Translations under genes and position numbers: made by a program | Notes under the pieces: generated by a model | Database searches by the model: none | Told to the model about the DNA's origin: nothing | The model's input: the letters and a program-made list of their open reading frames with translations, nothing else | NCBI GenBank assembly: GCA_038316335.1 | Contig: JBBQAM010000022.1 | Location: 1-59,192 of the forward strand | From: JALHST01 sp038316335 | GTDB lineage: Bacteria > Bacteroidota > Bacteroidia > Flavobacteriales > Flavobacteriaceae | Length of the DNA: 59,192 nucleotides | Reading direction: 5' to 3' | Shown: positions 35,877 to 45,526 of the stretch, one piece after another | Position numbering within the stretch: the first letter of the stretch is position 1 | Layout: every line of letters begins with the position of its first letter

Positions 35877-36755
35877 TTACCCAATACGTCTAAGGGGTCG
35901 GGTTAGACAGGTGGGTCCACCTCCTCCTTTTACACTGATCTCTTGACCTCGATACGTCTGAACATGACATCCAAAGCGTTCCAATGCCTCTTTGGTTTTT
36001 GGATTCCCTTCAACCATAATACATTTTCGAGGGGCAATTGCAAGTACATTACAACCCATTGATTCGAATTCGGCCTCGGGCACCTCGACAAATTCGTACC
36101 CTCTCTCGAGGATTTCATTCCTAAAACGAATGGGCATTAAGGGGGAATAAACGACGGCCAAATCCTTATCGACCGGACTAAAAATAGACATGAGATGAAA
36201 AACATCTGAAACACCCCGGTAGTGCGGCAGATCAACCTCTATTACTTGAATATCGAATGGGGATACCATTTGTTTCAACTGTCGAATCCCTTCTTTGTTG
36301 GTCCGATAGGTATGACCAACGGCCAAGGTTTTTGTGTCGAGCCATGCCACGTCGCCTCCTTCGATTGTGCCGGGGAAGTCAATGGTTCCCAATAGGGCGA
36401 TGTTATCGGCCAAAAACGCTTTTTTTTGCGCCTGAGGCTCCTGTTTTCTTGCCTCTTTGCCCATTTGACAACTGATTATGCCATGGTCGGTCGCAATCGA
36501 GGCGTCACGACAATACATGGCATCTAACGACAATGTTGCATCTGTAGGCAAAAAGCGTATTTTAACATGGGCGGTCTCCAATAGGTGTTGAAAGAAATCA
36601 TATTCCAGAATGGCACCATTTATATCGGGCTTATCCAAAAAATTGAGGGCTTTCCATTCACGATCTATCTTAAACTGATCGATAAAGGCATTGATTGCAG
36701 GTTTAAGGTAGACCTCATGCAATGGGAGGTATTCTGAATGACAGGTATATTTCAT
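35877..36755 (-). CDS. Dimethylarginine dimethylaminohydrolase/arginine deiminase-type hydrolase
   Basis: A 292-residue guanidino-group hydrolase of the amidinotransferase fold. FPGTIEGGDVAWLD, HYRGVSDVFHLMS and the C-terminal GGGPTCLTRPL (nucleophile cysteine near residue 283) are visible. Family members act on arginine, methylarginines or related guanidino compounds; the exact substrate is not clear. The gene ends 12 bases upstream of the permease gene's stop on the same strand, so a transporter-hydrolase pair is likely: import of an amine or amino acid followed by hydrolysis (inference). Confidence 0.86.
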   Translation of the reverse strand: MKYTCHSEYLPLHEVYLKPAINAFIDQFKIDREWKALNFLDKPDINGAILEYDFFQHLLETAHVKIRFLPTDATLSLDAMYCRDASIATDHGIISCQMGKEARKQEPQAQKKAFLADNIALLGTIDFPGTIEGGDVAWLDTKTLAVGHTYRTNKEGIRQLKQMVSPFDIQVIEVDLPHYRGVSDVFHLMSIFSPVDKDLAVVYSPLMPIRFRNEILERGYEFVEVPEAEFESMGCNVLAIAPRKCIMVEGNPKTKEALERFGCHVQTYRGQEISVKGGGGPTCLTRPLRRIG

Positions 36756-36767
36756 AGCAACGAATGC

Positions 36768-38084
36768 CTATTCAGGTTTTTTATGTTTCCATTTCATTAA
36801 CACATAAACGGGTGTCCCTAAAAGTAGAAGGATGAAACCCAAAAAGACCGATTTCTCACCGGCACCGAAAATAGCCCAAAGTGAATACCCAAACGCCAAA
36901 CTACCCAAAATAAAAATACCCATTATAGAACGTCCTTTCACAGCACGTTGAAGCGATATGACCACAAAGGCAGCGGAAGAGAATAAGTAGGGTACTAATA
37001 CACAAAAGGTCGCGAGCAAGATCATAAATCGAAATTGCGCAACCAACCCTTCCGTATAATTCATCAACATTACCATAGAACTCAAGATACTCCCTATAAT
37101 CAAACCCCAAATGGGCACACCCTTTTTATTTTCCTTCTTAAAGATTTTAGGAAACAAATGGTCCTTGGATGTGGCCATGGCCACCTGGCTCTGTATAAGA
37201 ATCCACCCATTCAATGCCCCAAAGGCCGCAATGGCCGCACCGGCTGCAACGATTTCCTCTCCGATTTCACCACTCATGATGCGCATAGCATCTGCAAAGG
37301 GTGCCGGTGAAGTAGTTAATTGATCTAAGGGTATCATACCTAGAACCACCACAGTACTAAGAACATAAATAAGTGTGGTAAACGCAGTCCCCAACATGGT
37401 AGCTCTTGGGATAGTTCGTTCAGGGTTATCCACATTGTTAGCCGGTACCGTAGCACTCTCCAGTCCCAAAAAGGCAAAGAGTGTCATCGTGCCCGTTATG
37501 GCAATCGCACTTAGGCTAGACTCGCCGCTTACATTGAAGGGAATAAAATTATCAACTTTAAAAAAGAAAAAACCCCCAGCGATGATCACCAGGATGGGGA
37601 CAATTTTAAGGAGGGTGGTTACCAGTTGCATTATTCCCGAATTACGTACCCCTCTCGAATTAATCCAGGTAAGCAACCAAATCGCCCCTAATCCCGTGAA
37701 TACGGCTACTATAGGATTGGTCTCAAGTTCAGGAATAAAAACACTTAAGGCCCCAACAAAGGCGATTGTAATGGCCGCATTCGATATCCAACACGATATC
37801 CAATAGCCCCAAGCAACTAGGAATCCCACATAATCGCCAAACCCTGCTTTTGCAAAGGCGTATGGTCCCCCATTACTATCCTTTATTGTCTGACTGAGCT
37901 TACTAAAGACCCTTGCCAGTAGTAGTGCGCCTATCGAGGAAACCACCCAGCCCACTATGCTAATACCGCCAAAGCTCGCCAAGGCGGCCGGCATTAAAAA
38001 AATGCCGGCACCGATCATATTGCCGATTACTAGGGAAGTGGTCATCCAGATTCCCAGTTTGTTCCTATCTTTCGTTTGATTCAT
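36768..38084 (-). CDS. APC-family amino acid permease
   Basis: A 438-residue inner-membrane transporter with twelve predicted helices. The N-terminus WMTTSLVIGNMIGAGIFLMP is the APC unwound helix 1, and GPYAFAKAGFGDYVGFLVAW is in helix 3. Typical of arginine/agmatine, basic amino acid or amine antiporters (potE/adiC type). The gene lies just upstream of the DDAH-like gene (12-base gap) and is divergent from the Rieske oxygenase, so it probably supplies the guanidino substrate. Substrate unproven. Confidence 0.9.
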   Translation of the reverse strand: MNQTKDRNKLGIWMTTSLVIGNMIGAGIFLMPAALASFGGISIVGWVVSSIGALLLARVFSKLSQTIKDSNGGPYAFAKAGFGDYVGFLVAWGYWISCWISNAAITIAFVGALSVFIPELETNPIVAVFTGLGAIWLLTWINSRGVRNSGIMQLVTTLLKIVPILVIIAGGFFFFKVDNFIPFNVSGESSLSAIAITGTMTLFAFLGLESATVPANNVDNPERTIPRATMLGTAFTTLIYVLSTVVVLGMIPLDQLTTSPAPFADAMRIMSGEIGEEIVAAGAAIAAFGALNGWILIQSQVAMATSKDHLFPKIFKKENKKGVPIWGLIIGSILSSMVMLMNYTEGLVAQFRFMILLATFCVLVPYLFSSAAFVVISLQRAVKGRSIMGIFILGSLAFGYSLWAIFGAGEKSVFLGFILLLLGTPVYVLMKWKHKKPE

Positions 38085-38142
38085 TCAGGAAGCGGTTTAT
38101 AAAAAAGAATTACATATTTTTAAATGTACAAATTAAATTCCC

Positions 38143-39231
38143 ATGGGTCACAATTTCAAAGTAGCTGCAGATATTCACGAAGCGGAAACATTACCAGCCT
38201 CATTTTATAGAGATCCAGAAATCTTTGAAGCCCTTAAAGAAAATGTTTTCTATAAAACATGGCAATGGGCCGGCCATGAAAATTTGGTCGATTCACCACA
38301 CGAGGTGTATCCTTTTGTTCTCTTGGATGAATTTTTGACCGAACCCATGTTACTTACCAAGGATGGGGATAAAAATATCCATTGTTTAACGAATGTTTGC
38401 ACGCATCGCGGTAATTTAGTTGCCGCCCATTCCGGGAAGTCGAAAAAATTGGTCTGCGGGTATCATGGAAGGAGATTTGCGTTGGACGGCACCTTTGAGT
38501 TTATGCCCGAATTCAAGGAAGCTAAAAATTTTCCCAGACCGTGCGATAATCTATACCAGTTTCCGTTGCGCCACTGGGGACCCTTCTTATTCGCTGGTCT
38601 AAGGCCGGCGTTCGATTTTCAAGAGGTAATCGATGTCATGGAACAACGCGTCGGCTTTTTGCCCCTTCACGAATTCAAGTTCGATGCGAGTCGTGGCAAG
38701 GACTATTTTGTAAATGCCCACTGGGCATTGTATTGCGATAATTTTTTAGAAGGATTTCACATTCCTTTTGTCCATGATGATTTGAATGCAGTACTTGATT
38801 ATGGTGCCTACGATATTGAAATCTATTCCCATTGCAATCTACAGATCGGCTATGCAGAAGGTACCGATGCCGTCTTTGACCTGCCTGAAGGCCATATCGA
38901 TCACGGCAAAAAAATTGCGGCCTATTATTATTGGGTATTCCCCAATATGATGTTTAATTTCTATCCCTGGGGATTATCTGTAAACATTGTGCAACCAATG
39001 CAGATTGACCGTACCAAGGTTTCTTTTATAAGCTTTGTCTACGACGCCACGAAATTGGAAAAAGGTGCCGGGGCATCGCTTGACAAGGTTGAACTTGAGG
39101 ATGAGGCGGTTGTGGAAGGAGTTCAAAAGGGGGTACGTTCAAAATTTTACCAAGCAGGACGATTTTCCCCGACACGCGAAAAAGGTGTCCACCATTTTCA
39201 TAGACTGCTGGCACACTATCTGCGTTCATAA
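38143..39231 (+). CDS. Rieske non-heme iron oxygenase, alpha subunit
   Basis: A 362-residue aromatic-ring-hydroxylating-type oxygenase. The Rieske cluster ligands are C86, H88, C105 and H108 (CTHRG and CGYHG). The mononuclear iron site is NFLEGFHIPFVH with H206 and H211. Shortness and the second domain (HIDHGKKIAAYYYWVFPNMMFNFY) resemble choline, carnitine or betaine monooxygenases rather than dioxygenases with beta subunits. No reductase or ferredoxin gene is adjacent. It is divergent from the permease and 65 bases upstream of gcdH. Confidence 0.9.
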   Translation: MGHNFKVAADIHEAETLPASFYRDPEIFEALKENVFYKTWQWAGHENLVDSPHEVYPFVLLDEFLTEPMLLTKDGDKNIHCLTNVCTHRGNLVAAHSGKSKKLVCGYHGRRFALDGTFEFMPEFKEAKNFPRPCDNLYQFPLRHWGPFLFAGLRPAFDFQEVIDVMEQRVGFLPLHEFKFDASRGKDYFVNAHWALYCDNFLEGFHIPFVHDDLNAVLDYGAYDIEIYSHCNLQIGYAEGTDAVFDLPEGHIDHGKKIAAYYYWVFPNMMFNFYPWGLSVNIVQPMQIDRTKVSFISFVYDATKLEKGAGASLDKVELEDEAVVEGVQKGVRSKFYQAGRFSPTREKGVHHFHRLLAHYLRS

Positions 39232-39249
39232 AAATATAAATTAAGGACG

Positions 39250-39280
39250 TTGCCCTGTTATATTCCTTTATTTACCTTTG
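39250..39280 (+). promoter_or_regulatory. Promoter of gcdH
   Basis: TTG at 39250-39252 and TACCTTTG at 39273-39280 with a 20-base spacer match the Bacteroidota promoter consensus. The start codon is 16 bases downstream, so the transcript has a very short leader. Confidence 0.75.
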
Positions 39281-39296
39281 ACCAAATTTACCGAAT

Positions 39297-40475
39297 ATGC
39301 GACCCGATGTATTTGAAGCTCCTGATTATTATAACTTGGACGACCTGCTCTCTGAGGAACATAAATTGGTACGGGATGCCGCCCGCCAATGGGTGAAGCG
39401 ATCTATTTCCCCGATTATCGAGGAGTATGCACAGAAAGCCGAATTTCCTAAACAAATTATTAAGGGATTGGCCGAAATCGGTGCTTTTGGCCCTTACATT
39501 CCCCACGAATATGGCGGTGCGGGATTAGATCAAATTAGCTACGGCCTAATAATGCAGGAGATTGAACGGGGCGATAGTGGTGTACGCTCAACGGCTTCGG
39601 TACAATCTTCTTTGGTTATGTACCCTATATATGCCTACGGAACCGAAGAACAACGTAAAAAGTTCCTCCCTAAATTGGCAACGGGTGAATTCATGGGTTG
39701 CTTTGGATTGACCGAGCCCAACCACGGTTCAAACCCCGGCGGCATGGAAACAAAATTCAAGGATATGGGCGACCATTATCTTTTAAATGGGGCCAAACTT
39801 TGGATTTCAAATTCCCCTTTTGCAGATATAGCCGTTGTTTGGGCCAAAAATGAAAAAGGAAGGATTCATGGCTTGATCGTCGAACGTGGCATGCAGGGGT
39901 TCTCCACGCCTGAAACCCACAATAAATGGTCTTTACGGGCATCGGCCACCGGAGAATTGATCTTTGACAATGTAAAGGTCCCTAAAGAGAACCTCTTGCC
40001 GAATAAGAGCGGATTAGGTGCACCTTTGGGTTGTTTGGATTCGGCCCGATATGGTATTGCATGGGGGGCGATCGGAGCTGCCATGGACTGCTATGATACC
40101 GCCTTACGTTATGCAAAGGAACGAACACAGTTCGGAAAACCAATTGCTGCATTTCAATTACAACAAAAGAAACTGGCAGAAATGATTACCGAGATAACCA
40201 AAGCACAATTATTGGCACTACGGCTGGGGCAATTAAAGAATGAAGGAAGGGCAACCACCGCGCAAATATCAATGGCCAAACGAAATAATGTGGATATGGC
40301 CATTAAGATAGCCCGTGAAGCGCGACAAGTTTTAGGGGGCATGGGCATCACAGGCGAATACAGCATCATGCGACATATGATGAACCTTGAAAGCGTAATC
40401 ACGTATGAAGGCACACACGATATCCATCTGTTGATAACGGGGGCCGACATTACTGGAATCCCGGCTTTTCAGTAA
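39297..40475 (+). CDS. gcdH: Glutaryl-CoA dehydrogenase (acyl-CoA dehydrogenase family)
   Basis: A 392-residue flavoenzyme. VRSTASVQSSLVMYPI matches the glutaryl-CoA dehydrogenase signature, and the catalytic glutamate lies in YEGTHDIHLLITG near residue 373. GCFGLTEPNHGSNPGG and RERTQFGKP-like KERTQFGKPIAAFQLQQ are general acyl-CoA dehydrogenase motifs. It oxidises glutaryl-CoA to crotonyl-CoA in lysine/tryptophan breakdown. It has its own promoter and ends 38 bases before the convergent lipoprotein gene. Confidence 0.93.
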   Translation: MRPDVFEAPDYYNLDDLLSEEHKLVRDAARQWVKRSISPIIEEYAQKAEFPKQIIKGLAEIGAFGPYIPHEYGGAGLDQISYGLIMQEIERGDSGVRSTASVQSSLVMYPIYAYGTEEQRKKFLPKLATGEFMGCFGLTEPNHGSNPGGMETKFKDMGDHYLLNGAKLWISNSPFADIAVVWAKNEKGRIHGLIVERGMQGFSTPETHNKWSLRASATGELIFDNVKVPKENLLPNKSGLGAPLGCLDSARYGIAWGAIGAAMDCYDTALRYAKERTQFGKPIAAFQLQQKKLAEMITEITKAQLLALRLGQLKNEGRATTAQISMAKRNNVDMAIKIAREARQVLGGMGITGEYSIMRHMMNLESVITYEGTHDIHLLITGADITGIPAFQ

Positions 40476-40513
40476 ACCATCCCGGTAAATTGGTGTGCTA
40501 AGGTGAAGTTTGA

Positions 40514-40894
40514 CTAAATTTTCTCATAGACAAGAAACAACTCGTCATCGGCGATATTGGGATCATCTATAAAAGTCAATTCCAAGATGTCATTTTTTAC
40601 GACATAGGTAAATCGGGCACCATTCTGCAAGATAATCTGGTTGCCATTCACCACATAACTTCCTGAATCACCGACCAAAAATTGGGTTTGGCCAGCATTC
40701 ATTACCGTCAAGATACTACCATAGAACGTGATTTGGTGATCGCCAAAATCAGAGTTCGGTTCAAAACCACAGAAGCAAGCCGCATCGGTAAGGATCCATT
40801 TTCCTTCTAGTTCGACATTAATAATATCATCATTGTCCTTCGAACACGAGACTAATAAAAGGGATACTAGCAGTATGGTGGTTATTCGATTCAT
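40514..40894 (-). CDS. Lipocalin-like lipoprotein
   Basis: A 126-residue lipoprotein (lipobox LLVSC, cysteine 17). After a D-rich linker, LEGKWILTDAACFCGFEPNS begins a small beta barrel of the lipocalin-like type found in many Bacteroidota, ending DELFLVYEKI. Three cysteines (CFCG, plus the lipid cysteine) are present. Its ligand is unknown. It is convergent with gcdH. Confidence 0.8.
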   Translation of the reverse strand: MNRITTILLVSLLLVSCSKDNDDIINVELEGKWILTDAACFCGFEPNSDFGDHQITFYGSILTVMNAGQTQFLVGDSGSYVVNGNQIILQNGARFTYVVKNDILELTFIDDPNIADDELFLVYEKI

Positions 40895-41269
40895 TTCAAG
40901 TTAGTGTGTTACGCGCTTGCTTGTCTCTAATTAGAACGCCGAAAAAATGAAAGAAGTATGTTGGATCTGAAAATTTGGCCTCCAAAAAACAGAATTCGTA
41001 CTTCTCACAACAAAAATCAAAGCATTCACATCATTTAATTGGTTCTGTCAATTTCTGTGCCTAAGTTTAGCATGTAATTAAAAAGAAATAAAATTTTTCA
41101 TTTTCATATAGTGTTCTCGTAAAAGAGTCTTGTCATAAACGATAGGGCTCTTTTTAGTTTACTTCGGTCCCACTACTTTATTTTTTGAACTTATAGGGAG
41201 GCAAGAAGAACTCGACAAGCCATCCCTTTTACCTTCTATGGCATCAAGCGTGCCTTTGTTTTATGATGA
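40895..41269. other. Intergenic region with an imperfect terminator
   Basis: The 375 bases upstream of the lipocalin-like gene and downstream of the YdeP gene hold no convincing frame. At 41121-41154 AAAAGAGTC pairs with GGCTCTTTT around a 16-base loop; on the minus strand it is followed by a T run and may end the YdeP transcript. The rest presumably contains the lipocalin gene promoter. Confidence 0.55.
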
Positions 41270-43570
41270 TCAGGTAGATCGTACTACCGTGACCTTGATC
41301 GATTTGCTAATGGGGGTTTTACTTCGATCCGCATAGTGATTATGCGGTACCAAGACATTGGTCTCCGGAAAATAGGCCGCCAAGTTTTTTGTAGGAATGC
41401 AATAGGGTACGACCAAAAAATTATAGGCCGTTCGTTCAATGCCGTCATAACGGCTTGTTATATTCACAACGTCCTTTTTTTGCAATCCCCTTTTATCCAT
41501 ATCCTCTTTATTCATAAACAGCACTCTGCGCTCATTGTAAACCCCTCGGTACCGATCGTCCAAACCGTAGATGGTCGTATTGAATTGATCGTGTGATCGG
41601 ATGGTCATCAACATTAGTTCGTCTTCCTTGAGGTGATGCATTGGCACTTTGTTCAAGGTAATACGGGCTTTTCCATTCGGCAACCCACTAAAGTCAAGTG
41701 AACGCACATTGTTTGGCAAATAATACCCGGCGCCTTTTGATCGTTCATCGGTGCGCTCAAAACCCTTGGCGACCAAATCGATGAAGTTGCGAATCAGACC
41801 ATAATCCTCCCCTAAGGATTTCCAATCGACCGAATGGTCCCCCTTAAAATACGTATCCGCAATTTCGGCAATGAGTTCAGGTTCACTTTTTAAGGCCTCG
41901 GAAGCCGGTTTTAGCAAACCTTTCGATTGTCGCACCCTTCCCATGCTGTTTTCGACGGTAATATACCGCCGCCGACCCGCTTTCATATCTTTTTCCGAAC
42001 GTCCGAGGGTAGGCAATATCAGCGCCGTTTTTCCGGTAACCAGATGAGATCGGTTTAACTTGGTACTGATCTGTATGGTAAGATTACACCTTTGAAGGGC
42101 TTCGGCGGTGTATTCCGTGTCAGAGGCCGCCATTAGAAAATTACCTCCCAAGGCCATAAATACTTTTGCCTTCCCTTCATGCATGGCCTGTATGCATCCT
42201 ACCGTGTCAACCCCCTCTTCAGTGGGTGGTTTAAAGCCTAGGTGTTTTTCGATCCTGTTGTTCATTGCCGTATCTACAAAGTGCATAATGCCTACACTTC
42301 GGTCGCCTTGGACATTGCTATGGCCACGAACAGGACATGTGCCTGCATGCGGTTTCCCCAAGGCTCCTTTTAGCAACAGAAGATTGACATACTCTCGAAT
42401 ATTTTCAACCCCGTTCTTATGTTGCGTCAGGCCCATGGCCCAACAAATAATGATTTTTGATCGTTGCGATAGAATCTGTACCGCTGCTTCGATCTTGTCT
42501 TCGTCGACACCGCACGAAGCCAACAATTCTTGTTCTTCATAGGTTGTAAGATCCTCCATCAGGCCCTTATAGCCCTCGGTATATTTCGATATGAATTCAT
42601 GATCGAAGACCGAGTCATCGATGGCGTCCAGATTAGCCAATTTCTTGATAAGTAATTTGACCAAAGCAATATCCTGATTGATCTTTATCGGCACATGAAG
42701 ATCGGCCAAACTATCGCCCGAGCCTATCCATCCATTGAACTCTTGGGGGTTTTTAAAATTTACCAGCCCTGTTTCCTCGAGCGGATTGATGCTAATGATC
42801 TTGCCACCGTTTTCCTTACATTTTTGCAAGGCCGATAGCATTCGAGGATGGTTGGTCCCAGGATTTTGTCCGGCCACGATAATTACCTCTGCCCCGTAGA
42901 AATCTTCCAAGGTTACCGAACCTTTCCCAATACCCAAGGTTTCGCCCAAGGCGACTCCGCTACTTTCATGACACATATTCGAACAATCAGGCATGTTATT
43001 GGTTCCAAAGGCGCGTGCGAAAATTCCATATAAAAAGGCTGCCTCGTTACTAGAACGCCCCGAAGTATAAAAAATAGCCTCGTTCGGAGAACCTAATTGC
43101 CGTAATTCATGTGCAATCAGTTCGTAGGCCTCCGGCCATGAAATCGGCTCGTAAAAAAGGCTATCTGACCTTAAAACCAGGGGTGTCACCAACCGCCCGA
43201 ATTTATTGAGTTCGTAGTCGGTGAGTAAGGAAAGTTCCTCGATTGAATGCCTGCTGAAAAAATCGGAGCCAATTTGATCGGTCGTGGCCTCGTCGGCCAG
43301 GGCTTTCGCCCCATTTTCGCAATATTCGCCAATTTTGGAGGGTTTCTCCGGATCGGGCCAAGCGCAACTTGGGCAGTCAAAACCTTCTTGCTGGTTCATC
43401 TCGAGCAAAGCACGCATTGACCTAACAATCCCCATCTCTTTAAATCCATGCCGAATTGCCTCCTTGACGCCTAAAAGTCCCGCCGCAGTGCGTATCGGAT
43501 CTTTAATTTCGAGCCCGGTAAAGTCCTGATTTCCCCGGATTGAAACATTTCTACGAAATTTTTGTTGCAT
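41270..43570 (-). CDS. FdhF/YdeP-family molybdopterin oxidoreductase
   Basis: A 766-residue molybdoenzyme. An N-terminal cysteine cluster (CPSCAWPDPEKPSKIGEYC) suits a 4Fe-4S site or its remnant, then FYTSGRSSNEAAFLYGIFAR, SNMCHESSGVALGETLG and the C-terminal molybdopterin dinucleotide-binding domain (RSHDQFNTTIYGLDDRYRG) follow. It is of the YdeP/FdhF-like group, whose substrate is unclear (acid-resistance in E. coli YdeP). A longer frame to 43615 exists, but MQQKFRRN at 43570 is the better start. No fdhD or other subunit is nearby. Confidence 0.88.
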   Translation of the reverse strand: MQQKFRRNVSIRGNQDFTGLEIKDPIRTAAGLLGVKEAIRHGFKEMGIVRSMRALLEMNQQEGFDCPSCAWPDPEKPSKIGEYCENGAKALADEATTDQIGSDFFSRHSIEELSLLTDYELNKFGRLVTPLVLRSDSLFYEPISWPEAYELIAHELRQLGSPNEAIFYTSGRSSNEAAFLYGIFARAFGTNNMPDCSNMCHESSGVALGETLGIGKGSVTLEDFYGAEVIIVAGQNPGTNHPRMLSALQKCKENGGKIISINPLEETGLVNFKNPQEFNGWIGSGDSLADLHVPIKINQDIALVKLLIKKLANLDAIDDSVFDHEFISKYTEGYKGLMEDLTTYEEQELLASCGVDEDKIEAAVQILSQRSKIIICWAMGLTQHKNGVENIREYVNLLLLKGALGKPHAGTCPVRGHSNVQGDRSVGIMHFVDTAMNNRIEKHLGFKPPTEEGVDTVGCIQAMHEGKAKVFMALGGNFLMAASDTEYTAEALQRCNLTIQISTKLNRSHLVTGKTALILPTLGRSEKDMKAGRRRYITVENSMGRVRQSKGLLKPASEALKSEPELIAEIADTYFKGDHSVDWKSLGEDYGLIRNFIDLVAKGFERTDERSKGAGYYLPNNVRSLDFSGLPNGKARITLNKVPMHHLKEDELMLMTIRSHDQFNTTIYGLDDRYRGVYNERRVLFMNKEDMDKRGLQKKDVVNITSRYDGIERTAYNFLVVPYCIPTKNLAAYFPETNVLVPHNHYADRSKTPISKSIKVTVVRST

Positions 43571-43736
43571 GCCTAAAGATACAGTTAATTGGCTAAGAAG
43601 GCCACAACACGTCACAGCGGATTCCCAAAAATGCGCTTACCAGAAGCACCCATATGTATTCGAAGCGGGTCAATAGTTTATTTTTAAATTAATTTGTTAC
43701 TTTTAATCATACTCAATATAAACAAAACCATCGCCC

Positions 43737-44540
43737 ATGCATCCCATCCAGGTCAACCCAATAGGAATGCGCAACCGAATTCTCATTATTCTCGCACTTG
43801 CTTGCAGCATGGTGGCATGTCGTGAAAAAGTTCAGAATACTCAGGATGCTGTTGCCGAAGAAACAGGATTCAAGCCTATTTTTGATGGGGAGACTTTACA
43901 AAATTGGGAAGGGAATACAAGTTATTGGCGCGCAGAAAATGGAAATCTGGTCGGCGAAATTACCCCGCACAATCTCCTAAAGACCAATACTTTTGTCATC
44001 TACACCGGCGAAGTTCCAGAAGATTTTGAATTAAAAATGGACTTTCGAATTACCGAAGATGGGAACAGTGGCATCAACTATCGCAGTGAATTATTAGATA
44101 CCATTCCCTTTGCCTTACGGGGGTACCAAGCCGATATTGATGGAAAAAATCGGTATACAGGTCAAAATTATGAAGAGCGAAAACGCACTACCCTAGCCTA
44201 TAGAGGTGAAAAGGTCGAAATTTCATCACAGGTCAACCCCGGCACTCCAGGTTCCCTTTATGCCAACATCATGAACAATGCCTGGCAAAGTAGAACGGTT
44301 TTGGACTCTCTTGGAAATGCCGATTCTTTGCGGGCTAAAATACATCCTGGAGACTGGAACGAAGTACATCTTATTATAAGCGGCAATCATCTTCAACACT
44401 TTATTAATGGCGTTTTGATGAGTGAGGTTATCGATAATGACAGTATCAACCGAAGCGATTCCGGAAGAATGGGTATGCAAGTGCATGTAGGCCCTCCCAT
44501 GAAAGTAGAGTACCGCAATATTCGACTGAAAAAGCTATGA
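43737..44540 (+). CDS. DUF1080 (3-keto-disaccharide hydrolase-type) lipoprotein
   Basis: A 267-residue lipoprotein with lipobox SMVAC. The mature part is a DUF1080 concanavalin-like fold: FKPIFDGETLQNWEGNTSYW, VGEITPHNLLKTNTFVIY, DFELKMDFRITEDGNSGINY and IINGVLMSEVIDNDS-type LQHFINGVLMSEV. Some DUF1080 proteins hydrolyse 3-keto-glycosides made by Gfo/Idh-type oxidoreductases. The start may be the internal ATG at 43767, which gives a more usual signal peptide. A motif ATTTGTTACTTTTAA upstream is shared with the next gene. Confidence 0.86.
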   Translation: MHPIQVNPIGMRNRILIILALACSMVACREKVQNTQDAVAEETGFKPIFDGETLQNWEGNTSYWRAENGNLVGEITPHNLLKTNTFVIYTGEVPEDFELKMDFRITEDGNSGINYRSELLDTIPFALRGYQADIDGKNRYTGQNYEERKRTTLAYRGEKVEISSQVNPGTPGSLYANIMNNAWQSRTVLDSLGNADSLRAKIHPGDWNEVHLIISGNHLQHFINGVLMSEVIDNDSINRSDSGRMGMQVHVGPPMKVEYRNIRLKKL

Positions 44541-44701
44541 TGCACATATACTTTGGGGCCCAGGCCCAATGCACGTGAGTGTGTAATAAGAAGTTTATAA
44601 ATACCCATTGAAGCGATTTTATTTGTTAATTTTAAGTACTTTATCCCCACATTCAATAAAATTCAAACCGTACTAAAAATAGGCTAACAACCACTAGAAT
44701 C

Positions 44702-45526
44702 ATGTTGACAAAGAAACAGCTCAAAATGTACCAAGAAGATGGGTACCTATTGCTCAAAAACTTATTCGATAAAGAGGAAATCGGCCTTTTAAAGGAAGCT
44801 GCGATGCAAGACCGGGAGTTAGACCGCCGTTCGTACGGTCGGGCCGACGGGGAAGGTGGCACTGTACGGTTATCGATCTGGAACCATCCTGGAAACAACA
44901 TCTATGGGTTGTTTGCAAGAAGTGCCCGTATTGTAGAAGTTGCCGAAGCATTGCTAGGAGGCGAAGTATATCATTACCATTCTAAAATGATCTTAAAAGA
45001 TGCAAAGGTCGGCGGGGCCTGGACCTGGCATCAAGATTATGGATATTGGTATAATTTCGGCTTATTACAGCCTCTGCTTACCAGTGTTACCATTGCAGTA
45101 GATAGGGCCACGAAGGAAAACGGTTGTCTGCAGGTATTGAAAGGCTCTCAGGCCATGGGCCGGGTAGACCATGCACTGAAAGGAGACCAGGCAGGTGCCG
45201 ATATGGAACGCGTGAACGAAGCCTTGAAGCATTTTCCCCTAATATATTGTGAAATGGAACCTGGGGATGCCATGTTCTTTGATAGTAATATCCTGCACCG
45301 CTCTGATCAAAATCGTTCGGAGCACGCGCGATGGTCACTGATTAGTTGCTATAACGCAGCAAGGAACAACCCCTATAAAGAAGGGCAACATGCCAGTTAC
45401 ACCCCGCTGGTAAAAGTCGGCGATGACGCTATTAAGGAATCTGCCTTAAAAGGATTCGAAAATGAATCCGCATCAGATTGGGTATCTGCGGAAAGTGATA
45501 AGACCATTGAAAAACTAAAATCCTAA
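44702..45526 (+). CDS. Phytanoyl-CoA dioxygenase (PhyH) family oxygenase
   Basis: A 274-residue Fe(II)/2-oxoglutarate-type oxygenase. WTWHQDYGYWYNFG gives the H110-x-D112 ligand pair; the distal histidine is in NILHRSDQN (about H200) followed by RSEHARWSLI with the 2-oxoglutarate arginine. The substrate is unknown; relatives act on fatty-acid CoA, ectoine and many secondary metabolites. The stop overlaps the convergent Gfo/Idh/MocA gene by four bases. Confidence 0.88.
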   Translation: MLTKKQLKMYQEDGYLLLKNLFDKEEIGLLKEAAMQDRELDRRSYGRADGEGGTVRLSIWNHPGNNIYGLFARSARIVEVAEALLGGEVYHYHSKMILKDAKVGGAWTWHQDYGYWYNFGLLQPLLTSVTIAVDRATKENGCLQVLKGSQAMGRVDHALKGDQAGADMERVNEALKHFPLIYCEMEPGDAMFFDSNILHRSDQNRSEHARWSLISCYNAARNNPYKEGQHASYTPLVKVGDDAIKESALKGFENESASDWVSAESDKTIEKLKS

